The notes under the pieces: generated by a model
What the model was told of the DNA's origin: nothing
Databases searched by the model: none
What the model saw: only the letters and a program-made list of their open reading frames with translations
Source of the DNA: JADKAV01 sp041393775
GTDB lineage: Bacteria; Actinomycetota; Actinomycetes; S36-B12; UBA10799
NCBI GenBank assembly: GCA_041393775.1
Contig: JAWKJM010000003.1
Coordinates: forward strand, 434,001 to 498,000
Direction: 5' to 3'
Length of the DNA: 64,000 nucleotides
In this document: positions 15,761 to 22,889 of the stretch, piece after piece
How positions within the stretch are numbered: the stretch's first letter is position 1
Layout: each line of letters starts with the position of its first letter
Program-made: the position numbers and the translations under genes

Positions 15761-16933
15761 GTGACCGACGTCTTCATCCTCGACTGGCTGCGCACGCCCC
15801 GCGGTAAGGCCAGCCCGCGCGGCGGGTTGCACGACCTCACGGCGCTGGACCTCGTGACCGGGCTGCAGCACGAACTCGTCGAGCGCACCGGCCTCGATCC
15901 GGATCAGCTCGACGACGTCGTGCTCGGCGTGGCGTCCCAGATCGGGGAACAGGGTGCCGACCTCGCCCGTACCGCCAACCTGCTCGTCGGATGGCAGGCT
16001 CCCGGAGTCACGCTCAACCGGTTCTGCACGTCTGGGATCGATGCGGTGGCCACCGTGGCTGCCCGGATCGCGGCCGGTGACTACAGCCTCGGCCTCGCCG
16101 GGGGCGTGGAGAGCGTGTCCCGGGTGCCGATCTTCAGCGACCAAGGGGCACTGTGGCGTGACCCACGGGTCGTGCAGACAGTCGGGTCGGTGCACATGGG
16201 CATCGCCGCGGATCTCAACGCCACGAGGGACGGCTTCGCCCGTGCACAACTAGACGCGTACGCCCTCGAAACCCACCGCAAGGCTCACGCCGCGTGGGAA
16301 TCCGGATCCTTCGACCGCAGCGTCGTGGAAACCGGCGGCCTCGACCGCGACGAGTTGATCCGCCCGGGGCTGACCGCGCAGGCACTGGCCGAACTGCCAC
16401 CGGCGTTCACGGATCTCCCCGGCGATGACGCGATCGTGCTGCGTCGCTTCGAGGCGCTCGACCACCTCCACACCGTGGGCACCTCACCGCAGATGGCCGA
16501 TGCCGCCGCCATCCTGCTGCTGGGCACCCGCGATCAGGCCCAGCGACTCGGACTCCGCCCGCGTGCCCGCATCGTCGCCAGCGTCACCGCCACCTGCGAT
16601 CCGGTGATCATGCTCACCGCCGGTCAGACGGGGATCGAGCAGGCGATCGTCCGGGCCGGATTTGTGCCGGCGGACATCGACGTGTTCGAGTTTGCCGAGG
16701 CCTTCGCAGCACTCTGCCTGCGGTTCCGCCGCGACCTCGACGCCGGGCCCGACCGGATGAACCCCAACGGCGGCACGATCGCCATGGGCCACGCATTCGG
16801 AGCCACTGGGGCCATCATGGTGGGCGGCTGCCTCGACGAGTTGGAGCGGCGGGAGGGCCGGTACGGCGTGGCCGGGGTCAGCGGCGCGGCCGGGCTGGGT
16901 GTGGGCCTGGTCATCGAGCGGTGCGTGGATTGA
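15761..16933 (+). CDS. Thiolase-family protein with altered active site
   Basis: 390 residues of classical thiolase fold (FadA/AtoB type). The acylated Cys is kept in LNRFCTSGID (near 89) and the His in AMGHAFGATGA (near 344). Two other catalytic motifs are changed: NEAFA reads AEAFA (near 311) and the second Cys of CxG reads Ser in GVSGAAGLG (near 373). The latter Cys normally activates the substrate, so classic thiolysis may be lost or slowed; a different acyl transfer is possible. The GTG start follows TACTGT by 6 nt. Third-position GC and uninterrupted length argue against decay. Confidence 0.9.
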   Translation: MTDVFILDWLRTPRGKASPRGGLHDLTALDLVTGLQHELVERTGLDPDQLDDVVLGVASQIGEQGADLARTANLLVGWQAPGVTLNRFCTSGIDAVATVAARIAAGDYSLGLAGGVESVSRVPIFSDQGALWRDPRVVQTVGSVHMGIAADLNATRDGFARAQLDAYALETHRKAHAAWESGSFDRSVVETGGLDRDELIRPGLTAQALAELPPAFTDLPGDDAIVLRRFEALDHLHTVGTSPQMADAAAILLLGTRDQAQRLGLRPRARIVASVTATCDPVIMLTAGQTGIEQAIVRAGFVPADIDVFEFAEAFAALCLRFRRDLDAGPDRMNPNGGTIAMGHAFGATGAIMVGGCLDELERREGRYGVAGVSGAAGLGVGLVIERCVD

Positions 16934-16955
16934 CTGGTTCCCGCCGGGTCGGCCG

Positions 16956-17513
16956 CTACTGCTCACGACCCGGGATCACGTCCCCGGCCTTGACGGGCTC
17001 GTCCGCCTGCTGCGTGCCCCGCTGGACCTCTTCGCCGGCGTCCACAGCCGGTTGATCGTTGCTCGGATAGGCCGACTCCGGGTCGTGGGCACGCTGGGAC
17101 AGCGGTCCGTCATCTGCGGACAGCGGAGTCTTGGCGGCGTCGCCGTCGCCTCGCCCGGACGCCATCGCCATCCGCGTGATCCCGACGACCGCGACCGTCG
17201 CCGTCAGGCCCAGCGCCAGATACGTCAGCGGGCGGCGCCGCGCCGCCACCCAGTTCGAGAGCCTGCCGGTTCCGCGCACCACGTCGTCGGGTAGTTGCCG
17301 CGCCCTCTCAGTCAGTTCCTGGCCATGCTCCAAGGCGGTTTGTGCGAGATCCTGGCCCTGGTCGATAACGCTGTGGGCCACTTCCTGGCCGCGTTCGATC
17401 GCGCTTTTCGCCAGATCCTGGCCTTGGTCCAAAGCACTATGTGACAGGTCCTTGGCCTGGCCCCCGGCTTCGCGCAGAAGCGTTTCCGGGTGACTCACGG
17501 TGCGTGCTGTCAT
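16956..17513 (-). CDS. Membrane protein with amphipathic 11-mer-like repeats
   Basis: 185 residues. Positions about 25-70 hold four near-identical 11-residue units of the type ALDQGQDLAKS, AIERGQEVAHS, VIDQGQDLAQT, ALEHGQELTER, forming an amphipathic helix like those of LEA stress proteins or apolipoprotein-like domains. One membrane helix follows (about 96-113, LTYLALGLTATVAVVGIT), then an acidic disordered tail. GAGGA precedes the ATG. It lies 90 bp downstream of the sigma fusion gene and faces the same way. A role in membrane or desiccation stress under that sigma factor is a guess from context. Confidence 0.85.
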   Translation of the reverse strand: MTARTVSHPETLLREAGGQAKDLSHSALDQGQDLAKSAIERGQEVAHSVIDQGQDLAQTALEHGQELTERARQLPDDVVRGTGRLSNWVAARRRPLTYLALGLTATVAVVGITRMAMASGRGDGDAAKTPLSADDGPLSQRAHDPESAYPSNDQPAVDAGEEVQRGTQQADEPVKAGDVIPGREQ

Positions 17514-17603
17514 AAGCGTGGATCCTCTTCCATCGGCGGTTCTCTCCAGTCGGACTTCTACCCGCGCGGGGACCGTGCATACTCCCGCGGTCGGATCGAA
17601 CCC

Positions 17604-19388
17604 CTACGCCGCCCTGCGCTGGCGGGCATCGGACTCGGGGGGGCCGCCCTCCGGTTCCCATGACGTCGGCAGGGCGACGTCATGCATGACGTGAGCGCGC
17701 AGCGCTGCCAGCGTGCGCGCAATGAGCCGGGAGACGTGCACCTGGGACAGGCCCAACTGCTCGGCGATCTCCGACTGTGTGTGCTCACCGTAGAACCGCA
17801 TGAGCAGGATCTCGCGCTCCCGGTCCGGCAGCTTCCGCAGGGCCGCGCGTACCGCCTCGCGCGATTCAACGTATTCGAGGTCCGTGTCCGTGCCGCCGAT
17901 CAGATCGCCGAACGATTCGGCACCGTTCTCACCCACGGGATGGTCCAAAGACTTCGAGGTCATGGCCTCGCCGCGGGTCTGCATCGCCTGCAATACCTCT
18001 TCCTCGGCCAGTCCCAGCTCCTCGGCCACATCCGCGGCAGTCACATCCTGGCCCCGTTCGACGCGCATCTGGTCGAGTGCCCGTTGCACCTTCATCGTGG
18101 TCTCCTGCAGGCTGCGGGGGACCCGAGTCGCCCACGCATGGTCGCGGAAGTGCCGACGCAACTCGCCCAGGATGGTGGGCACGGCGAACGAGTGGAACGG
18201 CTTGCCGAACTCGGGATCGAACCTCGACGCCGCGCGCACCAGGCCCAGGGAGGCGACCTGTACAAGATCGTCGAGGCGCTGCCCACGGCCCGCATAGCGA
18301 CGGGCCAGTTGCCGGGCCAGCGGCAAGTGTTCGAGCGCCAGTTGGGTGCCCTGTTCGGTCAGTCGGGGCGCTGCAGCCGCAGCGGGGTGCTTCTCGGCCA
18401 CCTCGCCCATCAGATGCCTGTACACCGCCAGCAGGCCCTGTCCCAGCGCCGAGTGTTCGTGCAGCGATTTCACCCGCAGCAGTGCCGCGGAGCCCATGCC
18501 GCGGCAGCGCAACGGATCGTCGAGCAGATCCCGGATCGCGTGCCCGAGCTCGCGATCACTGACGTCCCGCGCGAGCAGGACTCCGGTGCTGCCGGGTACG
18601 ACGTGATCGAGGTGGGCGCCTTCTGCAAGGGCGATCGACGGTACCGCGTGCGCGGCCGCGTCGAGGACGTCGGACCCATGCCGTGCCGACTCGTGCCCGG
18701 CGACGAGCACTGCTGCATCACGCCAGAAGTGGTCGCAGTCCTGGCCGAGCAGGCCGGGGCGATAGTCGATGCGATCACGCACTCCCAGGAGTCGGGCCTG
18801 TTCATTCAGCGTTGCGCGAACGCTCATCGACAGTTCGTTGGCGATGAGCAGGCGGTTGCCCGCCCAGAACGGCATGGACGCCACGACCCGGCGCAGATCC
18901 TCACCGGTGGACATGCACATGACATGACCTCCGCCGGCGATGCCCGTGGGCACGGCGGCCGGTTCAGGAACCGCGAAGGGCCCACCTGGCATAACACGGG
19001 CACCCAGTTGACGCCAGACCTCCTGCTCGGCGCTGGACAGCGCCACCACCGCATCTACTTCCCGGACAAGCAGCGCCTCCGCGTCGCTCGTCGCCGACTG
19101 TTCGTTGAACGTGCTGACGATGGGCAGCCCCGCGGGCCGCGCCGACAGAGCCCCCAGGGTAGCCACCAGCCCGACCGCGTGAACGACATCGGGAAGTTGG
19201 ACGGCCCATTGCCGCTTCAGAAGTTCGGCGCACTCGGCTGCCGCTCGCGAGACTCCGCCCGGCGCATTGGCAACGTCTTCAAGGACGTCCGACCCTGCCT
19301 TCCGGAGGTGTTCTGCCAATGATCGTGCCACGCTGACGGGGGCCTGGGGAACCTCGGACAATGGACGGGAGACTACGTGGATCAACAT
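17604..19388 (-). CDS. Fusion: GT4-like glycosyltransferase domain + SigB/SigF-family sigma factor
   Basis: One uninterrupted 594-residue frame. Residues 1-326 resemble a GT-B family 4 glycosyltransferase: DVVHAVGLVATLGAL and GLPIVSTFNEQ in the first Rossmann half, VDAVVALSSAEQEVWRQLG at the hinge, VLVAGHE and VLDAAAHAVPSIALAEGA in the second, and the usual closing helix. Residues about 327-594 are a complete SigB/SigF/SigG sigma factor: region 2 (DDLVQVASLGLVRAASRFD, FHSFAVPTILGELRRHFRD), region 3, and region 4 (LPDREREILLMRFYGE, TQSEIAEQLGLSQVHVSRL). The start at 19388 has GAGG upstream. An internal ATG at 18410 with a weak AGG could also yield sigma alone. The GT EX7E motif is degenerate. 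No anti-sigma gene is adjacent. Confidence 0.92.
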   Translation of the reverse strand: MLIHVVSRPLSEVPQAPVSVARSLAEHLRKAGSDVLEDVANAPGGVSRAAAECAELLKRQWAVQLPDVVHAVGLVATLGALSARPAGLPIVSTFNEQSATSDAEALLVREVDAVVALSSAEQEVWRQLGARVMPGGPFAVPEPAAVPTGIAGGGHVMCMSTGEDLRRVVASMPFWAGNRLLIANELSMSVRATLNEQARLLGVRDRIDYRPGLLGQDCDHFWRDAAVLVAGHESARHGSDVLDAAAHAVPSIALAEGAHLDHVVPGSTGVLLARDVSDRELGHAIRDLLDDPLRCRGMGSAALLRVKSLHEHSALGQGLLAVYRHLMGEVAEKHPAAAAAPRLTEQGTQLALEHLPLARQLARRYAGRGQRLDDLVQVASLGLVRAASRFDPEFGKPFHSFAVPTILGELRRHFRDHAWATRVPRSLQETTMKVQRALDQMRVERGQDVTAADVAEELGLAEEEVLQAMQTRGEAMTSKSLDHPVGENGAESFGDLIGGTDTDLEYVESREAVRAALRKLPDREREILLMRFYGEHTQSEIAEQLGLSQVHVSRLIARTLAALRAHVMHDVALPTSWEPEGGPPESDARQRRAA

Positions 19389-19602
19389 GAGACCTCGCTC
19401 AACGACGTACTTGGCGGTGAGCGACGTGGCCTGCTCTCTTAAGCACACGCCGTTATCGGACTGTCACCCGGCTTCGCGTCGGTGACTCCTGCTACCAAGC
19501 GGATCCGCTCGGCTGCAGACGCGCCTCGCTTCTGGACGCACGATCCACACTACATGTATTCCAAACCATGTGTCACCCTCCGGCCGCACCCGGTTTTGTG
19601 GT
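19389..19602. other. Intergenic region upstream of the sigma fusion
   Basis: 214 bp without a gene. It includes an AT-richer patch with ACATG (19552-19556) and CATGT (19567-19571) in inverted order, a possible operator. I could not fix a -10/-35 pair with confidence. Confidence 0.3.
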
Positions 19603-20133
19603 CTATTGCACATTCAGCCCCTCGATCGCGGCCTGCAACTGGGCCTGGGTCATGGATGAACGGTGCTGGACGCCTGCCCGGCGTGCGACTTCGTAGAGCT
19701 CGGTCTGGGAACGGCGCCGCCGAGTGGTCCGCTTGATCTTGCGCAGGCTCGCGTCGCGGCGGATCCGGAACACTTTGCCCAAGTGACGCCGCTCGCAGAC
19801 CTCCAGCCCGGCATCCAGAACCGTCACCACGTGATCAGATTCCGCTTCGATCAGCCGAATCGTCGCCTCCGTCAACTGCGCGTGCGAGGGGTCATCGGCT
19901 TCGGCTGTCTGCCGCAGATCGGCGAACACCCCGGCGGGCCACTGGTTGATCGCACTGTGCCTGGCCGCCGTCGGGTACACCTCCGCCACCGCCGCCAGCA
20001 CGTGGGCCCGCAGCACGGTATGCAATTCCACCAGAGGGTCGTTGAGACCGCGACTGGCACGACCGCACCTTGCTACGAGTTGGTGCAGCCGTCGATGCTC
20101 GGAACGCAGAACCAGACAGATGTCCACAGCCAT
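19603..20133 (-). CDS. Hemerythrin-like (HHE) protein with SAP/Rho-N-like tail
   Basis: 176 residues. The N-terminal four-helix part has HHE-type histidines (LRSEHRRLHQL, ELHTVLRAHVLAAVAEVYP, EAESDHVVTVL) that could bind a di-iron centre, though the usual HxxxE pairs are imperfect. A basic linker (RRDASLRKIKRTTRRRRS) follows. The last ~35 residues (TELYEVARRAGVQHRSSMTQAQLQAAIEG) look like the helix-extended-helix of SAP or Rho-N domains, which bind nucleic acid. A redox- or oxygen-responsive DNA-binding role is inference. An upstream GTG at 20202 would add 23 residues; ATG 20133 is preferred because the HHE domain begins there. Confidence 0.75.
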   Translation of the reverse strand: MAVDICLVLRSEHRRLHQLVARCGRASRGLNDPLVELHTVLRAHVLAAVAEVYPTAARHSAINQWPAGVFADLRQTAEADDPSHAQLTEATIRLIEAESDHVVTVLDAGLEVCERRHLGKVFRIRRDASLRKIKRTTRRRRSQTELYEVARRAGVQHRSSMTQAQLQAAIEGLNVQ

Positions 20134-20225
20134 ATCGGTCTCTACCCGCCAGGTGCGATCGCAAACGACCCGGTCGGGCGTCGGTGCCAGCGGGCTGGAC
20201 ACGCAGGCTAGACCTCGCCCCGCGG

Positions 20226-20575
20226 GCCGTCGCGTTCAGGCGGGGCCGACGAGCGCTCGCGTTAGTCATCCCGGGCCGTGGCGGCCACCCGTTCAGGCGG
20301 GAAAATGCCGGGCGGAAATCGCTCGCGTTAGAGAACGTGCACCACGTTAGAGAAGCCACACGTGCGTTCTCTAACCTCGTGCACATTCTCTAACCTCGCG
20401 GCCCACTTCTGCAGCGACCGAGTACCCGAGCGGTTCACGACCTGGGCCCGCGGGTTCGCGTTAGGCTCACGCGTTCCCGTTAGGCGCGTGGTTGCCTTCG
20501 CAGCCGAACGGGAACCTGAAGGTCTAACCAGAACCCGAAGTCCCAACGGGAACGCGAGAACCTAACGGCAACCCC
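20226..20575. repeat. Family B composite intergenic repeat, copy 2
   Basis: Two GC modules ending in CTCGCGTTAG (20226-20263, partial, and 20264-20331) lead into outer arms GTTAGAGAACGTGCAC (20327-20342) and 20379-20394 (15 of 16 pair), with inner arms GTTAGAGAA (20346-20354) and TTCTCTAAC (20367-20375). A tail to 20575 contains GGGAACG- and CCTAACGG-type short repeats also seen near 35540-35590. No gene lies between 20203 and 20636. Confidence 0.8.
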
Positions 20576-20636
20576 GCGCCCGGCGGGCTGGACACGCGGG
20601 CTAGCCGTCGACCAGTGGGCGTGGCAGTGTGGCCTC

Positions 20637-20777
20637 ATGCCTACCGAACGCGATGAAGAGCAGGCCGCCGTGGACGCCGCGATCGAGCGGGAGGTCCACC
20701 ACGAGAAGACCCGGGACGCGGCCGCGGAACAGGGCTTGGTCCAGAAGCACACCCGCGAGGACGACCTCGAGGGCTGA
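20637..20777 (+). CDS. Small charged protein, 46 residues
   Basis: MPTERDEEQAAVDAAIEREV and a further 26 residues ending EDDLEG: an acidic, helical, possibly coiled-coil peptide with no Cys or Trp. I do not recognise it. The coding frame has strong GC bias at third positions and sits in the gap between family-B repeats and a convergent gene 14 bp away. No good ribosome site is visible before the ATG, so expression is uncertain. Confidence 0.5.
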   Translation: MPTERDEEQAAVDAAIEREVHHEKTRDAAAEQGLVQKHTREDDLEG

Positions 20778-20791
20778 TCGCGGGGGCCGGA

Positions 20792-21151
20792 TCAGCCCCG
20801 TTTGGCCTCGATCTCGGCCAGCCGCGCTTGTACCAGCGCGACGATCAACTCCTCCGGGAGCGGTTCGTCGACCGGGAAGCGAAGCGTGCCCTTGGACCAC
20901 TGGTATCCGCTCAACGCCTCCCCCAGCGCGGGCAGGACGCTCCCGCTCATCGGGAAATAGGAGCAGTGCCGCCTGGCGGGTGCGTACCCGGCCACCCCCA
21001 CGCCCCCGATCTTGAAGGCCGGCACGCCGTAATAGATCGCTTCCTGCGCGTCCGGCAACACCGAACGCAGGCGACTGCGGACGGTCTCCAGCGTCGTTCG
21101 CTGCGGCTCCTGCAAGCGCTGGATGTACTCGTGGACCTCGGATGCGGACAT
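20792..21151 (-). CDS. DUF1801 / YdhG-like frataxin-fold protein
   Basis: 119 residues matching the YdhG/DUF1801 family: VHEYIQRLQEPQRTTLETVR, then PDAQEAIYYGVPAFKI, YFPMSGSVL and KGTLRFPVDEPLPEELI. Members have been called intracellular iron chaperones because of a frataxin-like fold; the true function is uncertain. The ATG at 21151 lies 6 nt after a TATCCT hexamer, which supports this start over longer frames. It is divergent from the SLOG gene with 31 bp between starts, so their promoters overlap. Confidence 0.88.
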   Translation of the reverse strand: MSASEVHEYIQRLQEPQRTTLETVRSRLRSVLPDAQEAIYYGVPAFKIGGVGVAGYAPARRHCSYFPMSGSVLPALGEALSGYQWSKGTLRFPVDEPLPEELIVALVQARLAEIEAKRG

Positions 21152-21157
21152 GGAACG

Positions 21158-21163
21158 AGGATA
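21158..21163 (-). promoter_or_regulatory. Putative -10 hexamer (TATCCT) of DUF1801 gene
   Basis: Six bases separate it from ATG 21151 on the minus strand. Confidence 0.45.
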
Positions 21164-21182
21164 GGCGGATGATGGACCCGTG

Positions 21183-21635
21183 ATGCGCACGATCGCGGTC
21201 ATCGGTCCCGGCTCGTCGGCGACACCTGACGACATGGCCAACGCGTTCGAAGTCGGGCGGGGTGTCGCGGCCGCCGGACATGTGCTGATCAGCGGCGGCC
21301 TCGGCGGCGTGATGGAGGCGGCCTCACGGGGAGCCGCCAGTCGCCGGGGTCTTGTGGTGGGGCTGCTGCCCGGGTCCGACCGATCTGCAGCCAACCCCTA
21401 CGTGTCGCTGGCCGTCCCCACGGGCCTCGGGGAGATGCGCAACGCTCTGCTGGTCCGCAGTGCCGACGCGGTGATCTGCGTCGGCGGCAGTTGGGGGACC
21501 CTCAGCGAAGTGGCCCTGGCGATGCGCACCGGGGTCCCACTGGTCATGCTCGGTGGGTGGGACCTGCCACCAGGTCCTGCGCTGGCGACCTCGGCCTCGG
21601 AGGCGGTGGACCTGGCGTTGGCCCTGATCGACTGA
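21183..21635 (+). CDS. SLOG-superfamily nucleotide-binding protein (TIGR00725-like)
   Basis: 150-residue Rossmann-type protein of the LOG/DprA-like SLOG superfamily. IAVIGPGSS is the first strand and loop, GHVLISGGLGGVMEAASRGA is the GG-loop, and PTGLGEMRNALLVRSADAVI followed by GGSWGTLSEVALA is the PGGxGTxxE-like motif with a conserved Glu. Relatives include lysine-decarboxylase-like cytokinin riboside hydrolases, but this short subfamily is only known as nucleotide-binding. GTG 21180 is an alternative start three bases earlier. Confidence 0.85.
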   Translation: MRTIAVIGPGSSATPDDMANAFEVGRGVAAAGHVLISGGLGGVMEAASRGAASRRGLVVGLLPGSDRSAANPYVSLAVPTGLGEMRNALLVRSADAVICVGGSWGTLSEVALAMRTGVPLVMLGGWDLPPGPALATSASEAVDLALALID

Positions 21636-21644
21636 TGGACAGGC

Positions 21645-21763
21645 CTTCGTGACAAAGTTGCGGGTCGGTGGCGGGGTTTGTAACGAAGATGCTGAACCCG
21701 CCCACCGTTTCGCCCGAAACTTCGTAACAGCGGTCCCCGGCTGCCTCCACCTTCGTCACGAGG
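21645..21763. repeat. Family A nested inverted repeat, copy 2
   Basis: Outer arms CTTCGTGACAAAGTTG (from 21645) and CCACCTTCGTCACGAG (from 21747). Inner arms TTTGTAACGAAGATGC (21677-21692) and AAACTTCGTAACAG (21717-21730). It lies between convergent genes, just before the cydB terminator. Confidence 0.8.
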
Positions 21764-21774
21764 GGAGTCGGCGA

Positions 21775-21821
21775 ACACGCGAGAACGGCAGGCCGCCCTC
21801 CCGCCTGCCGTTCTCGCGTGT
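21775..21821 (-). terminator. cydAB terminator hairpin, 18-bp perfect stem
   Basis: ACACGCGAGAACGGCAGG (21775-21792) pairs perfectly with 21804-21821 around an 11-nt loop, two bases beyond the cydB stop. There is no U-tract, as is common in actinobacteria. Confidence 0.8.
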
Positions 21822-21823
21822 CG

Positions 21824-22879
21824 TCAGACCTTCAGCGACTCCCCGGGCAGGTCGAGCGAGCCGTGGTCGGCGTCGGTGATCTGCGAGGGCGACACCCGCT
21901 TGCGGAAGACCCAGTACGTCCAGGACTGGTAGGCCAGGACGATCGGCGTGAAGATGACCGCCACGATCGTCATGATCTTCAGGGTGTAGTCCGTGCTGCT
22001 CGCGTTCCAGATCGTCAGCGACAGTGCCGGGTCGTTGGACGCCGGCATGACGTTCGGGTAGAGCACGCAGAACAGGTACGCGACGGCGCCTGCCAGGGTG
22101 ATGGCGCTGAAGATGAACGCCCAGCCCTCCTTGCCGGCACGGTTCATCGCCAGGCCGGCCAGCCAGCAGACGGCCGCGACGACCACCAGCGCCCAGGTCC
22201 AGGCCTTGTCGCTGTACGCCAACTGCGTCCAGAGCAGGAAGACCACGGCGATGACGGTCGCGACCAGCCCGATCTGGGCAGCGAGTTTGTTCGCGCGCAC
22301 GCGGATGTCACCGTCGGTCTTCAGGGCCAGGAAGATCGCGCCGTGCGTCATGAACAAGGTCAGTGTGGTCAGACCCCCGACCAGCGCGTAGGGGTTGAGC
22401 AGGTTGAAGAACCCGCCGTCGTACAGGCTGTTGTCCGCCCCGCCCGCTTTCATGGGCACCCCCCGCACGATGTTGGCGAAGGCGACGCCCCACAGCAGGG
22501 CCGGGGTGAAGGAACCCACCACGATGGCGGCGTCCCAGCGCTTGCGCCAGGTCGGGCTGGAGCGCTTGCTGCGGTATTCGAAGGCCACACCGCGCAGGAT
22601 CAGGGCGACCAGGATCAGCAACAGCGGCAGATAGAAGCCGCTGAACAGCGTCGCGTACCACTCGGGGAACGCGGCGAAAGTCGCACCGCCGGCCACGAGC
22701 AACCAGACTTCATTGCCGTCCCACACGGGTCCGAGCGTGGTGAGCAGCGCCCGCCGTTCTTGCTCGTTCTTGCCAAGTACCGGCAACAGCACACCCACGC
22801 CGAAGTCGAAGCCCTCGAGGACGAAGTAACCCATCCACAGGACCGCGATGAGAATGATCCAGACTTGTTGGAGTTCCAT
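21824..22879 (-). CDS. cydB: Cytochrome bd ubiquinol/menaquinol oxidase subunit II
   Basis: Structural subunit of the high-affinity bd-type terminal oxidase in the membrane. 351 residues with about nine hydrophobic helices. The N-terminus MELQQVWIILIAVLWMGYFVLEGFDFG (residues 1-27, quoted in part) contains the conserved GYFVLEGFDFGVG, and FPEWYATLFSGFYLPL and SKRSSPTWRKRWD are also family blocks. GAGGAG lies six bases before the ATG, and the cydA stop is only 10 bp upstream and within that ribosome site, so the two are coupled. Confidence 0.95.
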   Translation of the reverse strand: MELQQVWIILIAVLWMGYFVLEGFDFGVGVLLPVLGKNEQERRALLTTLGPVWDGNEVWLLVAGGATFAAFPEWYATLFSGFYLPLLLILVALILRGVAFEYRSKRSSPTWRKRWDAAIVVGSFTPALLWGVAFANIVRGVPMKAGGADNSLYDGGFFNLLNPYALVGGLTTLTLFMTHGAIFLALKTDGDIRVRANKLAAQIGLVATVIAVVFLLWTQLAYSDKAWTWALVVVAAVCWLAGLAMNRAGKEGWAFIFSAITLAGAVAYLFCVLYPNVMPASNDPALSLTIWNASSTDYTLKIMTIVAVIFTPIVLAYQSWTYWVFRKRVSPSQITDADHGSLDLPGESLKV

Positions 22880-22889
22880 GAGCGTCTCC

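Noticed and set aside
17682..19322. 546-codon plus-strand frame opposite the sigma fusion gene
   Set aside because: Shadow frame with Arg/Gln/His-rich composition. The minus strand encodes recognisable sigma regions and GT strands.
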